From Roridomyces roridus (Eukaryota > Basidiomycota > Agaricomycetes > Agaricales > Mycenaceae), in NCBI GenBank assembly GCA_029378245.1, contig JARKIF010000004.1, positions 2,170,001 to 2,234,000 on the forward strand: 64,000 nt of DNA, in the 5' to 3' direction. Below, piece after piece: positions 12,201-23,584 of this stretch; the stretch's first letter is position 1; each line of letters begins with the position of its first letter. The position numbers and the translations under genes were made by a program. Below the pieces are notes generated by a model that made no database searches, was not told the origin of the DNA, and saw only the letters and a program-made list of their open reading frames with translations.

Positions 12201-12299
12201 CCCATCCTGCAACTAGGTCGTGCTCATGTAGTAGTATCGAAAATCAGATGCATTGGAATTTGTAACGGACGAAAAGAGACAATGAATCCAATAATTTAC

Positions 12300-13800
12300 G
12301 GCCCCAGCACTTGTGCCCTCCTCTTCACCGCCCGCACCCAGAGTTCAATTGCCCACCGTGGCGCGTCCACGGTGGGTCGTCAGCGTGCGTGTGATGTGGG
12401 ATGAGCGCGACATCCGTTGTTGTGGCCCTGGATAATTGGGATGAGTTTTCGGCAGCGGGGAATGAAAGATGCAACAACAACACACCATGCCGCCCTCTGC
12501 GATGCCCTCGCACGCTACGGTCGAATCCTCTCGAATCTCCCAGAAGCACTGCCTCTTTCGTCGGCGGCGCGTGCCAGTTGCACTGGAAAAGATGATTAAG
12601 TGCGAGCGCTGTCTAAGCAACAAACAACGCACCATTGTGGTAACCAGGACACAGAGCGACAGCGCGATGTCGCGCTGCCTCAGAGCGAGACAGCTAGCGC
12701 GGCGCGGCAGCGGTGGCCTAGAGCGGAATGAGCGAGAGAAAGGAGGGTGGGCGGGACACGCACCCAGAGGAACTCTGTCAAGAACTGGGCGAGGAAGGCG
12801 GACACTGCGGGGCAGGATAAGTTACTAGGTCAAAACGGGCGCAGCAATGCACCAAGGCTGCACTGTGTAGAACACACAATCTCTGCGTTGTCCTTGAGCT
12901 CGCCAAAGCCTTGAGACGGATAAGCATGGCGAACGGGAGAGAAATGGCGAGGACATACCCTTGACGATGAGCAAGATGAATGTCCCAGTTGAGCCCTGGG
13001 GAAGGTTAGAGTCGTGCCGCCGGAATGCCTAACAACGCACGATAGGTAATGACGCTAGTCAGAGGGATTGCCAAGGGCGAGTGCAGCAGAGGCGGAGCCG
13101 ACGAGGTCTGTCACAGCCTCGCACCAACATCCTGAGGGCTTTGACTGCGTCGTTGCGGTTGACGGAGCCTGAGACACATGGGTTAGAGATAGCGGCAAGT
13201 GTGAGTGCCGTGAGTACTTGCCCTTGGGAGCTCAGAGCGTTGGATCTTTCAGCACTGGAGGCGAGGGGATGGACATTGGAGGGAAGAAAGGAAGGGTTGT
13301 TGACAACCGTTGTCGTCTTTTCCGAATCTGGACATCAACAAACATCACGCGTATTCACGTGATCCCGGCAACGGACTTGTCGAAATTCTCCTTCTTCCTT
13401 CCTTCCCTTGTCCCGAGCTCATCATCCGCCACACCGTTCACCTCTCAACTCAGCGCGACATTGCGAGCTCCTTCCAAGGAGCGGTCGCCCCCGGGTGTCA
13501 GGCCGGAGTCGGGACGAATCCTCAATGCTCATTGACAGTCAACGTCAATCAACTTGACGGGCAACGCGAAGTCGGAGGACCAGTAACTCAGGACACTACA
13601 ACAGAAGTGTGGAAACTCGGCAGGATTTCTCGGACCGTCCATGCCAAGGCGCAGGAGGTGGTAAGAGCTCGCATATAATTTGGCACGCCGCACGGTCTGA
13701 GCCTCCATCGCAGTTTGCGTGTACCACTGTACAGTACATTGTAGATATCGATAACCACCCAATGATATCCATTTCTTCTACCTAAATTCACATGCTGTGC
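12300..13800. other. Interior of the nest, no gene recognised
   Basis: GC-rich sequence with short overlapping frames on both strands. None shows a recognisable domain or a convincing exon series. Perfect short inverted phrases (for example 'ccaccgtggcgcgtccacggtgg' near 12355-12377) occur. Confidence 0.4.
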
Positions 13801-13859
13801 GATTTGAACATCCGGCTGTCCACTACAAAAATCAATGACCTGGAGTCCAGCACTGTGAT

Positions 13860-13990
13860 ACCTGAAACCCAGCCGTCATATTCACCCGGACGGCCAGCCG
13901 AATTCCAGGTGCACTCCATCAAGTATCCAGGTTCGTCATTTTTCTGGATCTACATAAAATGCTCAGCTGGGTTCTACATGGCAACGAGTT
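13860..13990. repeat. 'Ccagctgg' family repeat, copy 2
   Basis: Carries the phrases 'cagccgaattccaggtg', 'ctcagctgggttc' and 'tggatctacat' that link it to the copies near 11950, 35880 and 37715. No coding potential is evident. Confidence 0.35.
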
Positions 13991-14197
13991 GGGTGTGTAA
14001 GACTGATACTCCGCGGTTTGGTTCTCGGAAGCTTGTAGGTTGATTCTCGAGGGTTCACACCAAGTGTCAGGAACTGGGTTTATTTGCATCGGTTCGTATT
14101 GTATGTATTCGTATACTTGATGTACAGCCTACGTATGATATGAATTAGTCCTTCTATCTTCCTGACTTCCACGTCCCCTGTCGCACTATTGTGTTAG

Positions 14198-14409
14198 GTG
14201 CCGGATCCGAGGCTGACTGGAATCCCGGATAAGGACGACCGGAGTAAGAATGACCGGAACTCCGGGACGAAGGACTCCGGAGAGGGACGAAAAATCGGAG
14301 GAGGGAGATGGAGTCCAACCGGTTACACCACAAAGATCCGGGGTGACCGGGTTCCCTACGCTACTTCCAAGGGAAGCAATCCGGACGAGACAATAGAGGA
14401 GGAGAGGAG
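14198..14409 (+). pseudogene. Polar ORF fragment left of the MITE
   Basis: An open frame codes a very polar, Asp/Arg/Gly-rich peptide (LTGIPDKDDRSKNDRNSG and onward). It stops at the insertion point of the element at 14410. The composition resembles the linker of fungal LTR-retrotransposon polyproteins, but no catalytic motif is visible. The match of this fragment to the frame after the insertion is unproven. Confidence 0.3.
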
Positions 14410-14730
14410 TAGGGATCGGCACGGGTAAACCCGCGGGTATCTGGGGGTCTACTCGTACCCATACCCGTGGTGGCTGTGTACCCGTACCCGCGGGTACGGG
14501 TACGGGTTACCCGCGGGTTGGTGGCCGAGATTGCGGCAGTTCAGTGCTGAGGGCAATTTTTTTTGGTTGAATTCATATGCTTTGATGCTCAACAGGGTGA
14601 ATTGAACGTGCTTACAGTTTGAAAACCCCATGCTCGGTGTCGAAACGGCACATTTGCCGGCTTGGCGGCTTACCCGCGGGTCACGGGTACCCAGATTGGC
14701 TACCCGTACCCGTACCCGTGCCGATGCCTA
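14410..14730. mobile_element. hAT-type MITE, family 2
   Basis: Starts TAGGGATCGGCACGGGTA and ends, inverted, TAGGCATCGGCACGGGTA. An exact 8 bp duplication GAGAGGAG flanks it (14402-14409 and 14731-14738). The 321 bp interior is dominated by ACCCG/CGGGT strings ('acccgcgggt'). There is no ORF of note. The terminal TAGG and 8 bp duplication are hAT-like. Confidence 0.9.
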
Positions 14731-14825
14731 GAGAGGAGGGCTCGGAGCAGCCAAGGTCGAATAGACCAGGAACGTTAATATTCCAACTGAGTTACATGGC
14801 GGTTGTACAGAGGTTTATATACTAA

Positions 14826-15209
14826 ATGCCCACTGATGTGTACTCAGATGAACATGGAGAAAGTGACAAGGTAAAAAACTCGGACCCCGGAGTGGAGGTG
14901 GATACCCCGGAGAAACCGGAGAAACCGGAGAAACCGGAGAAACCGGAGAAACCGGAGAAACCGGAGGGGGTAAGGAGTGGATACCTACACCGGAGTAAGG
15001 TCGAGTTGGTGAAGGATGGAATGAAGTTGAAGAAGGGCAAAAGTCCGAACGAGGACCAGAGTCCGGTCAAGATTGATCCGGGATTGTTGGAGCCGGAACC
15101 GGAGTTGGGTCAAAATTGGTCCGGAGTTGGTGAGAATGGAACGGGACGTAACATATTGTCCATTTGCGCACTCGAGTGTCTCCTCAATCCTGAGCCTCGT
15201 TGGCTCTAG
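14826..15209 (+). pseudogene. Polar ORF with Pro-Glu-Lys repeats
   Basis: A frame from ATG 14826 codes an acidic/basic mixed peptide with about seven Pro-Glu-Lys triplets in its middle, followed by Lys- and Glu-rich sequence (GMKLKKGKSPNEDQSP). It could be the remnant of the same polyprotein-like frame as 14198-14409, interrupted by the MITE. No enzyme motif is present. Confidence 0.3.
14907..14967 (+). repeat. 9-bp tandem repeat CCGGAGAAA
   Basis: About six and a half perfect head-to-tail copies of CCGGAGAAA. In the + frame they read Pro-Glu-Lys. The tract is perfectly homogeneous, which suggests recent slippage expansion. Confidence 0.9.
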
Positions 15210-15771
15210 CAGCCACCTCTGGCATGCATTTTCTGACACCAAGTTCAAATGTCTTTGAACTAAGAGGAATCTCTTGACTGGTTTGTAGACTGCTCACAAC
15301 GAACACAAGGTTACGATGTTAAAAGGTTTTATATTTTATTGACCGAAACACACAATATCCAAACACCAATACAACTTCGATACAGCACGAAGAGGAACTA
15401 TAGCACAGAGGGCAGCCCACTACCCCTTAAGTATGTTACTATAGCTGACCCAAGTTGAACCAGAGCTCGGGTACCTTTGATATTGCGTCTAAGCTAAGAG
15501 AAATGATACAACAAATCTCCGCGGAAGTCACAAGACTGCACTATAACCACAGATCAAGCTTCGACCCAATGTCTAGGCAAGTGTTGCTGCTTGGCCCGTC
15601 TGATCGGCGGTCATGCCGTCTTGGCATTCGAGCCGATTGGCCTGGTAATTTGATTCCGTCGTTTCATTACACTCTCTTGCTGAGCCAGCTCTTATTATGA
15701 CTATAGCCCTCAACCCAGGTCCATAAATAACCTCGGTCCGCCATCTTCGTCATTCAAGGCTTACTCCTGGC
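15210..15771. other. Non-coding interior of the nest
   Basis: AT-richer DNA with a 'ttttatattttattgacc' stretch near 15328. It may be the untranslated or LTR part of a decayed retroelement. No terminal repeats or primer site could be identified. Confidence 0.3.
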
Positions 15772-16514
15772 ATAAGATAGGCGCAGTCCGCATCCATCGA
15801 CCGTGACATCAGTGACAGTCACGCGTGACTGTGGCGTGGGAAACACGGAATTCTGGAGGTCAAAAGTGAAAATGGCTCCGATTGACGAGAAACACTCAGA
15901 AAGAAATTCGGAAAAAAAATGAATTTTTTATTGCTGTGTAGGGATGAATGGGGCATGCATGGCAAAGGTTTGTGTGAGCTTGGTGTGAGTAAGTGTGAGC
16001 CAGAAGTAGGTTGAAATCACCCATATCGGAGTTTGATTTGGCGGGTGCTCCGTTGACCGCTCCCATCACTTTCTGATGGCCATCAACGGAAGCCACATTT
16101 GTGGGAACAGTACCTCAGGTGCTCATTTCTCTGGTAGTTACTGCATGTTCAATGCATCCTATACACATTAGAACACCCAAGGATGGAAGGGACGGTAAGA
16201 ATGTCCAGAAATACAGAGCTGATGGATGTGCACGTGACCGTGGGAAACGCGAACTTCGGCGAGTTTTTTCTGCAAGTTGGCGCCGTTGGGGTGCAAATGG
16301 CATTTAGAGGCTTTTCCAAAAAATGAGGTAAAACTTTTTTTCTGAGACTACAATGAGAAATCCGGAACGAAGGATCCCTCGGTAGGACCTCCCTGCACCC
16401 TTCCGTCGTTTTAGATTTTTTAATTTTGTCGTTGTTGTTGAGCAGTATCGGCGGGTGTCGGGTGTCACGCTTGATCACGTGCACGTCGATGGATGCGGAC
16501 TGCGCCTATCTTAT
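15772..16514. mobile_element. Inverted-repeat element (743 bp), perfect 30-bp ends
   Basis: Bases 15772-15801 (starting ATAAGATAGGCGCAGTCCGC) are the exact reverse complement of 16485-16514. The interior has further inverted phrases ('cgtgggaaac'). No transposase is seen. No matching target duplication is obvious at the borders, so the true ends may lie slightly outside or the element may move without a long duplication. Confidence 0.65.
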
Positions 16515-16570
16515 TCTGTCAGACGCGATCATCGCTCTGATCGTCTGCCGTGATTCACTCCTGACTTTTC

Positions 16571-17610
16571 GCCTCACACGTGCCGCTCGATATGGCAATT
16601 TGATGGGGGCAGTGAAGGGCAGTGCTTTCGGCAGATATCGCGGCAGTCAGTCGTGCCGCTGCTGGCCGTTGGTTATTTGTTAGTAAACATCACGTCGCGC
16701 TTCCCTCCTCCCTTCATCTCGCTCCTCTCCCTCTCCCGACGACGATGCCGCCCGCCCCAGCCTACAAATGTGGGATATGCAAGACGGTGCTTCCCCTCCA
16801 AAGATGTGGTAAAGGAAAAAAACAAAGGGAAATACTTTGTAGTGGTGCGTGACAATGGTCCTGCTCTCTAACGAATCTGAATGGCTCGCAGTGTGTGATA
16901 GTCCTGAAAAGCATTTGAAGGTCTATTTTCGATGGATTCCACTATCTGTCTCCCACGGCGAGACACCCGCTGCTCCCCAAGCCCCGTCTCATCCCTCTCG
17001 ACCCAGCGGTTCGTCTAGCTGCCGTCGCCTCCACGCTGTGCGCGCCCGTCGTTGTCGATCCCTCATTCCTGACTGCCCGCCTCCCACCCCAACATTGATG
17101 ACTGGCTTGTCCGCTCCCTTCTCGTCATCTCCATCTCCTTTCGATCCTCCCAGCCCGCGCGTATGGAGCTGGCGTCACCAGCGAGCACAAGGCAAAGGGA
17201 TCGGCTAAGCCCCGGGCAGCACCATCAACAGCATCTGCGGTAGGACCATCGACCACGCCGCTGCCGGGACCGTCCACCACCGTGCCCGGCTCACCCTTGT
17301 CGCTGCCTCGACAGCCGGCGTTTGCTTTCCACTACCCATACCCTATCAATACCCGTATTCTCCTTATCCCGTACAATATCCCGCATATCTCCCTCCGAAT
17401 TCATTCCAAACTAACTACATTACATACCCCCATCCTCCTAATACCTAGCTACTACTCTAATTAGTGTACTCGAGCACAATTCGACTTTGATTTGACTGGG
17501 CAAATATTCCACGTGTGCCGTGATGTGATCAATTGATAGCTTTTCCGCCGATTAAGCACAGCCTTTCACTGCCCCCATCAAATTACCATATCGAGCGGCA
17601 CGTGTGAGGC
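16571..17610. mobile_element. Inverted-repeat element (about 1 kb) carrying a gene fragment
   Basis: Bases 16571-16620 match the reverse complement of 17561-17610 at 48 of 50 positions (starts GCCTCACACGTGCCGCTCGA). Similarity may extend outward on both sides. The interior carries a damaged zinc-finger-like ORF and a Pro/Tyr-rich tail, so this looks like a non-autonomous element that has captured or kept part of a gene. Superfamily unknown. Confidence 0.65.
16745..17450 (+). pseudogene. Zinc-finger-like ORF remnant inside the element
   Basis: ATG 16745 opens MPPAPAYKCGICKTVLP, a CxxC-containing start. One extra C then shifts the frame, and the continuation (SKDVVKEKNKGKYFVV) is in the next phase. 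An AG acceptor follows near 16891, then a Pro/Ser-rich region, and the last 100 bases read as a Pro-Tyr-Gln-rich tail ending at TAG 17446-17448. I do not recognise the parent gene. At least one frameshift makes it a remnant. Confidence 0.4.
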
Positions 17611-18529
17611 GTAAAGTGAGCAAGTGCCGTGATTCCGCCGCTTTCCATGATCATGATCGTACTTTGATCAGTTCTCGACCATACTAGTGTGCCTGCGCGA
17701 GTTCGACTCGCCCGCTTGATCTCTTTTCTGGGTGTCTCTTTAATACCGGAACGAATGGTAGTGTTTCCTCCAACTCGCCTACACGAGCCACTCTGTTTGT
17801 ATACATATATATAGACTTATACCGGTCCGCGAGGTACCCCGCGAACCTTGTCATAATAGTACCGTGCGTCCGCGCAACCTTCGTCTTCGTTCTGTAGCTA
17901 GTCTAGCTCATTTCTGAATACACCTGGGCTTGGTATATCTCCTTGGGTATGGTATCTCCTCAAGTAGTAGTCCCCGCGAACCGCCTATTGGAGTCACTAC
18001 AACCCACCACTTGAACGAATAGCCAAGCGTAGTGTACTGACGACTTGTACTTGTCTCATTAATACACAAATAGCAACACGGAGCTCAGTCCTATCCCTTA
18101 TTGCATATCACCTGACAGAGGCATTGGTGTGCGCACCAAAACAGCTAAATAGCCAGATTTCACGCGTGCGAAATACGCAGTCGTATTACCGGTTCGAACC
18201 TCAACATCCGAGGGCCCTGAAATCAATGTTTTTCAGTTGACTTTTCTTCATTAAATGACCAACATTGGCTTCTGAAATTGTTTTGCAGCAATGGGATGTA
18301 AAATGGACTTGTAATACCACAGATCATTGCCACAATGTCGACTTTGATCGAGACAAGGGCCGTGATGGATGCTCGATGTGCACAAATCACTGCATTTCGG
18401 GTAGGATACAACAGCAGCCGGTTGGTCTTGCTTCTAGGAATGGAGGAGAGTTCATTTGCTACGATTTTGAACCAGACATCACCGCTGATGTGCCATCAAA
18501 TTGTCTGATGGTTCGATCGGGTGAGAGCG
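17611..18529. other. Non-coding interior of the nest
   Basis: AT-rich with a 'tatacatatatata' stretch near 17799. No gene, B-box or inverted repeat of note was found. Confidence 0.35.
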
Positions 18530-19194
18530 TTGAATCCGCTGGGATCAATTCCACGGTGGAATTGATCGTGGAATTTCGGGTAGAATTGATTTACGAGACC
18601 TCGGCTAAGCCTTGCCGAAGTCGCGGAAATGATGGAGTACGTCAAGTCCGAAAGCAATCTGTAAGTCCAAGCGACGACGGCGGGGAAGGTCGGGGCGTCG
18701 GGATCGAACCTCAGAGAGAAGTGCCGGCGGTGTGGGACGCTCAGAGTGCCAGTACGACTTGGACCTGTCTTTTTCAATATTTATGTCTGCTGTTGCCGTG
18801 ACGGGCCGCCTCGGCCGGGAGCGCCGGCTCACATGTGCTTTTCATTTACTTAGCCAAGACTCAAATTCTCTACGCTCGTTGCCAGGTAAAGCCCCCAAAT
18901 GCACATACTGTGATGCATGGCATAATCAGGCCTCCGCGCTCAGCAGCGCCGCCCGGGTCGATTCGCTCGGAATTTGGCCCTCCAGCGGGCTGAGCGCTGA
19001 GTACTGATCATGATGGCGGGATTCGTCGGTCAGGGTCAGCAGCGAAAAATTCCAATTCTTGCTGCGACTTGACAGCGGCAGTCGGATGCGTAAGGAGGTT
19101 CACTTTCGGGGATTCCACCGGAGAATTGATGGTGGAAAATGTTGGATGCATTCCACCATCAATTCCACCGTGGAATTGATCCCAGCGGATTCAA
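18530..19194. mobile_element. Inverted-repeat element (665 bp), perfect 37-bp ends
   Basis: Bases 18530-18566 (starting TTGAATCCGCTGGGATC) are the exact reverse complement of 19158-19194. The inner part of each end is itself palindromic (ATCAATTCCAC/GTGGAATTGAT). No transposase is present and no target duplication is evident. Perfect ends suggest recent activity or gene conversion. Confidence 0.7.
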
Positions 19195-19310
19195 ACTTCT
19201 GGATCGGGTCCGCACCTGGACCGAGCCTGGACCGCACCTTACCCGAGGTTCGGTTCGGGGTTCGAAAAAATCAGCCCCGAACCGAACAAGACCGGACCGT
19301 GGCAACACTA

Positions 19311-19660
19311 TCGGGAGGGCAGTGGAAGGTGCATCGAGACGTGCCACTTCGCCGGTGGCGGCGATGGGGCACTGCTTGGCGAAGATGAGGTACATACCAG
19401 CCGTTGTGTTTGTGACCGAGAGAGCTTCGCGGCGAGGCGAGGGTGTTGGAAGGCGTGGACGGTGGGCATTTCGTATAAGTAGAGTGGGTCGTACGACGTA
19501 GGCACGTAGATCGATTCACAACGCGCCGCGGCGGTGGCGAGTTACACGGGCACCATTTCTCGAGGCTGTGTGTGGTCGTCATATCATGTGACGACTGATC
19601 AGTAGGTCGTACGGCTTGCGTACGGCGATCACTGGCCATCACATGAATCCCTACCACAAC
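19311..19660 (-). pseudogene. Right half of second copy of the locus-1 gene
   Basis: From the target duplication onward the sequence follows 6985-7300. The same minus-strand start MPTVHAFQHPRLAAKLS is readable (ATG near 19466), as is the following YLIFAKQCP segment, with indels between them. It is the 5' part of the unrecognised gene, separated from its other half at 11600-11687 by the transposon nest. Confidence 0.55.
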
Positions 19661-19868
19661 CATCCCTCTTGCGAGGCTGGTTCAACCTTCCCGTTCGATT
19701 CTAGCCGCAAAGTACACACTTCGACTGCGTACTCAATAATCCAACAATAATGTCAACATAGATTCAACCGTTGCCACCAGACCATCCACACTCGCACCTA
19801 CTACCATTTCTGAACAATACATACAAAAAATTGGCACGCCACGCTTGAAAATACCTAGCCGTTCATCC

Positions 19869-21410
19869 TCAAACCGATTCTGCCTCCCCGGGAACCTGGA
19901 TATCCATTAATATCGGGACATGAAGATGAAATTGAGCACATACACCCATATCCTTCATCTCAACGGAACCCATAACACGGTGGTCGTCTACAAATGCCTC
20001 ACGTGTAATGGTGAAAGCTGTTTGTGTGCCAGGTTCAATGGTTGACGTGGGGCGACCAGAGTTGAATTGAGCGGCGGATATCATTCCGAGTCTCTCGTCG
20101 GTCCCCTTCATGCCGCGCCCGCCCACAATTCTGGCCCGTGAGTTCAAGATGGTTAGGGTTGAAATGGAGTAAAGCTTTGGCAATATTCCTCCCACGGCTG
20201 TGTAGTATGTGCTGTTTGGAAGCGCAATAAATAGAATCAGTGCGGTTAGCGCAGCGAGAGCTACGAGAACTTGAAGTGAGGTCCATGTCAACATTCACAT
20301 TTCTCGGGGACTTGCCTGTTATGGTGCCGGTCTCAATTATCAACCTCAGAAGCCTGGAGATGATTTCTTGTGTTTCACGAAAACCCGTGTCATGTCTCGT
20401 CAGCTGGAAATCATCTCAGAAAACGGGCGGATGGAAAAAGGACTGCTCACATAATATGTCATCAATCCAGCAATGAGAACATCCGAGACTACGGAGCCTC
20501 CGTACCAAATCTGCAGGGGATGATGAGCGGCATATTCTTGATTCAATAGTTTATTTATCTCACCCCAACAGTTATTGAGACACGAGAGCTGTGGAAGCCC
20601 AGTATCTGAATGCTGTTCACTTTTCTATCGGTTAATTTGACAACCGAGAGATGAATGAATATCTCCTCACTCTGAGTGTTCGTAACCCCAGACACAATCG
20701 CGGAAACGCAGCTGGCGGAAGATATCTGTGGTTGAAGCTGCTCAACACTTTGAGCCAAAGGTCTGCAGAAAGAGCTTACGGTCGTAATCACCAAGGGAAT
20801 TATCCATGTCTTGCAGAAGATCCGAATACGGAATGCATAAAATGATTGACTGGCAAAGGCAGCTTCCGAGAGAGATGAGACAGGATATGAACAAGGATGC
20901 ACTTGAACCAAATTCACTTAGACCACCAATAATGGGTACCATGTACTGCACAGAATCATCTGTGATGGAGCTGGATATACTGACACCAGAGCCATATATT
21001 GTGTATGCGTCGTGGATTATGGAACCTGTAAGGGCCAACTGCAAAACAAAGATCCCATAAACCAGACCCTTGTTTAACCGCCGGTCATCCGGAAATGCCT
21101 GATAGTAGAGGTCTGCTTTTTTTTGTCAGTACCCAATCTAAGAAGTACAGCCGGGCGCCGCAGGTGCTGCCGGGGAGCTCACATATCTGCACACTAAGGC
21201 AACCAAAGAGGGCAAGGTCGAAGAGAAACATGAGAATGATCTGAATTGTTGTCAATGTGGTGTGGCAGATGACTCTTAGAGAATCCTCACCGCAGAGGTT
21301 TGAGGACTGCGAGTAGAATAATTTTAGTGTTCCAGTCTTCCGGGGGAGAATACAGGGATCACTCACAAGGCAGGCACGGAGAGTGGAGCATCCGGTGTGG
21401 GCACCATCAT
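19869..21410 (-). CDS. DUF6534-type multi-pass membrane protein (paralogue B)
   Basis: Nine exons give a 368-residue protein with no stop: 21367-21410, 21291-21306, 21183-21240, 20918-21112, 20780-20862, 20564-20725, 20451-20510, 20316-20403 and 19869-20269. It has several hydrophobic helices, the family phrases LYYQAFPDD, AFASQSFYAFRI, GGSVVSDVLIAG and MTYYLTRHDTGF. The C-terminal half carries the DUF6534 hallmark (IETGT, LILFIALPNSTYYT, LPKLYS, LNSRAR). Exon 2 is only 16 nt. The last intron starts with GC (GCAAGT) rather than GT. The function of DUF6534 proteins is unknown; they are expanded in mushroom genomes and are assumed to be membrane proteins. The closest relative here is at 26537-28042. 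The intron pattern is shared and exon phases all agree, so the gene is probably functional. Confidence 0.85.
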
Positions 21411-21466
21411 GGGGAGAGGTGGTGTCTAGTCACTAGGCATTGAACTGGCTGGAAGTGTATTTATGA

Positions 21467-22530
21467 GAAGCGGGATGAGTGAGTACCCACGATAAAAATT
21501 CCAGAGAAACATCAGGTGCACAAGTGAGTTCTCATCCCGCACAGAGTCTAAAAACCGCCAATGTTCATTCAAAAACCGTAGGCACTTATATCAGGCGGAT
21601 GATCTGCACCAAGGTTCACATCAGGCCCTGGATCCGTGATGATATATATGGTCGCACAGGAACGGCCCCTAGCAGACAAAATAAATCAGAGAGCAGTAAC
21701 GGAGGAGCACGATATCAACCAAGACACCGGCAGGTTCCTGCAGTCGTGGCTTGCCTTGGGTCATCATGATGAAGGTCTAGAGTGTCCCAGAAAGTGAGGA
21801 TCGAGCCATATTATCGTCAAGCACAGCCCGACAGGCAGGCGTGGGCCGGATGGCAGCAGCTTCCCGACAATCAGGTCCCAGTCAATTCCTTCAGTGTCGT
21901 CCTGATGAGTGGCCACTGTCCGCTGCGAAAATATGGCATCCTCGCTCCATTTTCCCAAGCCGGTATGTATTGACCGTTCAAGATACATACATTGATACAT
22001 TGCACAGAGAACCACCATGTTCGTTGCAGAAGAGCTGTATATCAAGCAGATAATCTGCACCAAGTTCAACACCCGCCGTTTCGTGATGAGGTGAGAACGG
22101 ATCTGGAGTCCTTGAGAGATAGATGAAGACATGAATCGCACGGTAGAGACTCAATTCCGTACCTTCTTCGGATAATCTGTGACGGATGATCCAGAGTCAT
22201 CGGGCCACCACAAACGATGAGGAAAGCGATGACGAGCATTTTCTCGTCTTCTCGACCTCCGGCCAATGGCGACCTTCGAGGTCTCGCGGCCGCTCAGCTC
22301 CCAACAGACCAACACGCCCCCGCATCCCGAGTGACTCAGTGGAGTCGAAGGCATATATACCCGTAGGACACGGTACGCGACTCTCGAGCGCCTGAGATGG
22401 AGGAGAAGGTCAAGAAGGAGACAAACGTCGAATGCATCAGTGTTTCGTCTTCTCCGCGATAATACATACAGGACAGCAGCAGCGTCCGGGCGGCGGGAAT
22501 AGAGTTCACCAGTCGATTCCAAGATTGCCT
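21467..22530. repeat. Duplicated upstream block B
   Basis: Sequence upstream of paralogue B that recurs in pieces at 10870-11580 and 28090-29075. Shared phrases include 'acccacgataaaaattc', 'ctggagtccttgag', 'gaagacatgaatcgc' and 'ccaatggcgacc'. Frames are not kept between copies. It may hold the promoter and an untranslated leader. Confidence 0.5.
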
Positions 22531-22802
22531 TGGGTCATCCTCAGGAGTACTGGTGTCCGGAACGCGTGCGCGACCCCATAGCCATCCAGGAAGAGCGCCA
22601 TGTCAAGACTCAAGCAGCTCGTCGGTGGCCGTAGTCGCAGAGCAAGAGCCAGAGGAAATTCCAAGATTGCCTTCCTCAGGAGTAGTAGTGTCCGGAACGC
22701 GTGCGCGACTCGGACCCCATAGCCATCCAGGAAGAGCATCATACCAAGTAAGTCAACGAGCTCGTCGGTGGTCGTGGTAGCAGAGCAAGAGCCAGAGGAA
22801 AG
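22516..22802. repeat. Tandem duplication of about 142 bp
   Basis: Two head-to-tail copies starting 'attccaagattgcctt' (22516 and 22658) share 'gtccggaacgcgtgcgcgac', 'catagccatccaggaagag' and 'agcaagagccagaggaaa'. A third, more diverged piece is at about 29830-29920 in block C. Non-coding as far as can be seen. Confidence 0.75.
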
Positions 22803-23584
22803 TATCAGGGCCGATCGGTATGAGTCACTTTTGACCGTCTCGATTAGACTCGTAAACCAGACAATCGGCATCACGAGAGCTAGATCCGTCAGTTCCAATC
22901 AGACACCAGCCCGGCTCAGTATTCCCTCTTCAAATTGAAATAAAACTGGGACAAAAAAGTTACACATGCGGAATTGTATCTACCATGCGCAAGCAATGGC
23001 CTCAAAGCCAAGTATCTTTTTTCCGTCGATTCGGGCTCGGGCTGGGTGATATCCGGTTGATGACAAACATTCTTTTTCCTTCTCAACATCTTACACTTGG
23101 GGGAGGGGCCGCTGCAAGCACGGCATATACGAGAACTTCCAGGGGTTTGAGCTTGCCGGATCTAGAACAGTGGAAAGAGACAAGTTAGGTGTGTGGCTGT
23201 GTGCCAACTTCAAGTTGGCGTGACGTGACAGATGTGATGATGGTTAGTGATCACTACTCAAGTCAGATCACAGTGCACAAATGCTTCAGACTTTCTGCCA
23301 CCAGTAGACCTAGCACTGTAAAAATAACAGCCGGAGCACACCAAACTCTGTATCCTTGTCAACAAATTACAATGCAACAGATATCTCACCCAGATGTTTC
23401 GAAATCAGTGACTTAATAGTCGGATTTTGTGCTTGGCCCACAGAGGAGTTTTACCCACGACAGTGCGGGTTGTCCTGCAGAATTCTATAGCAGCGGCAGG
23501 GGAGCCAAATTCGTGGGTAGGAATCAGAATCTATTGTCCATGGGCATAAGGATACAGATTTGAATAGGCAACAGCACACATCAC
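22803..23584. other. No gene seen
   Basis: Unremarkable sequence between duplicated block B and the family-4 transposon. Frames are short and unrecognised. Confidence 0.4.

Larger units (their letters stand above)
11688..19310. mobile_element. hAT-type element (family 3) expanded into a transposon nest
   Basis: The left end reads TAGTGATGCCGATGTTCGG. The right end, inverted, reads TAGTGTTGCCACGGTCCGG. The same two end types, in opposite orientation, bound the 779 bp element at 49755-50533. An exact 8 bp duplication TCGGGAGG flanks both ends (11680-11687 and 19311-19318), and the host sequence outside is continuous with the uninterrupted locus near 6985. The 7.6 kb interior is not one transposon gene set. 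It holds at least four other inverted-repeat elements (14410-14730, 15772-16514, 16571-17610, 18530-19194) and gene fragments. The simplest reading is a short MITE that later took in several insertions. Confidence 0.75.

Noticed and set aside
14907..14967. CRISPR-like regular repeats
   Set aside because: These are direct 9-bp tandem repeats without spacers in a eukaryotic genome. No CRISPR array is present in the window.
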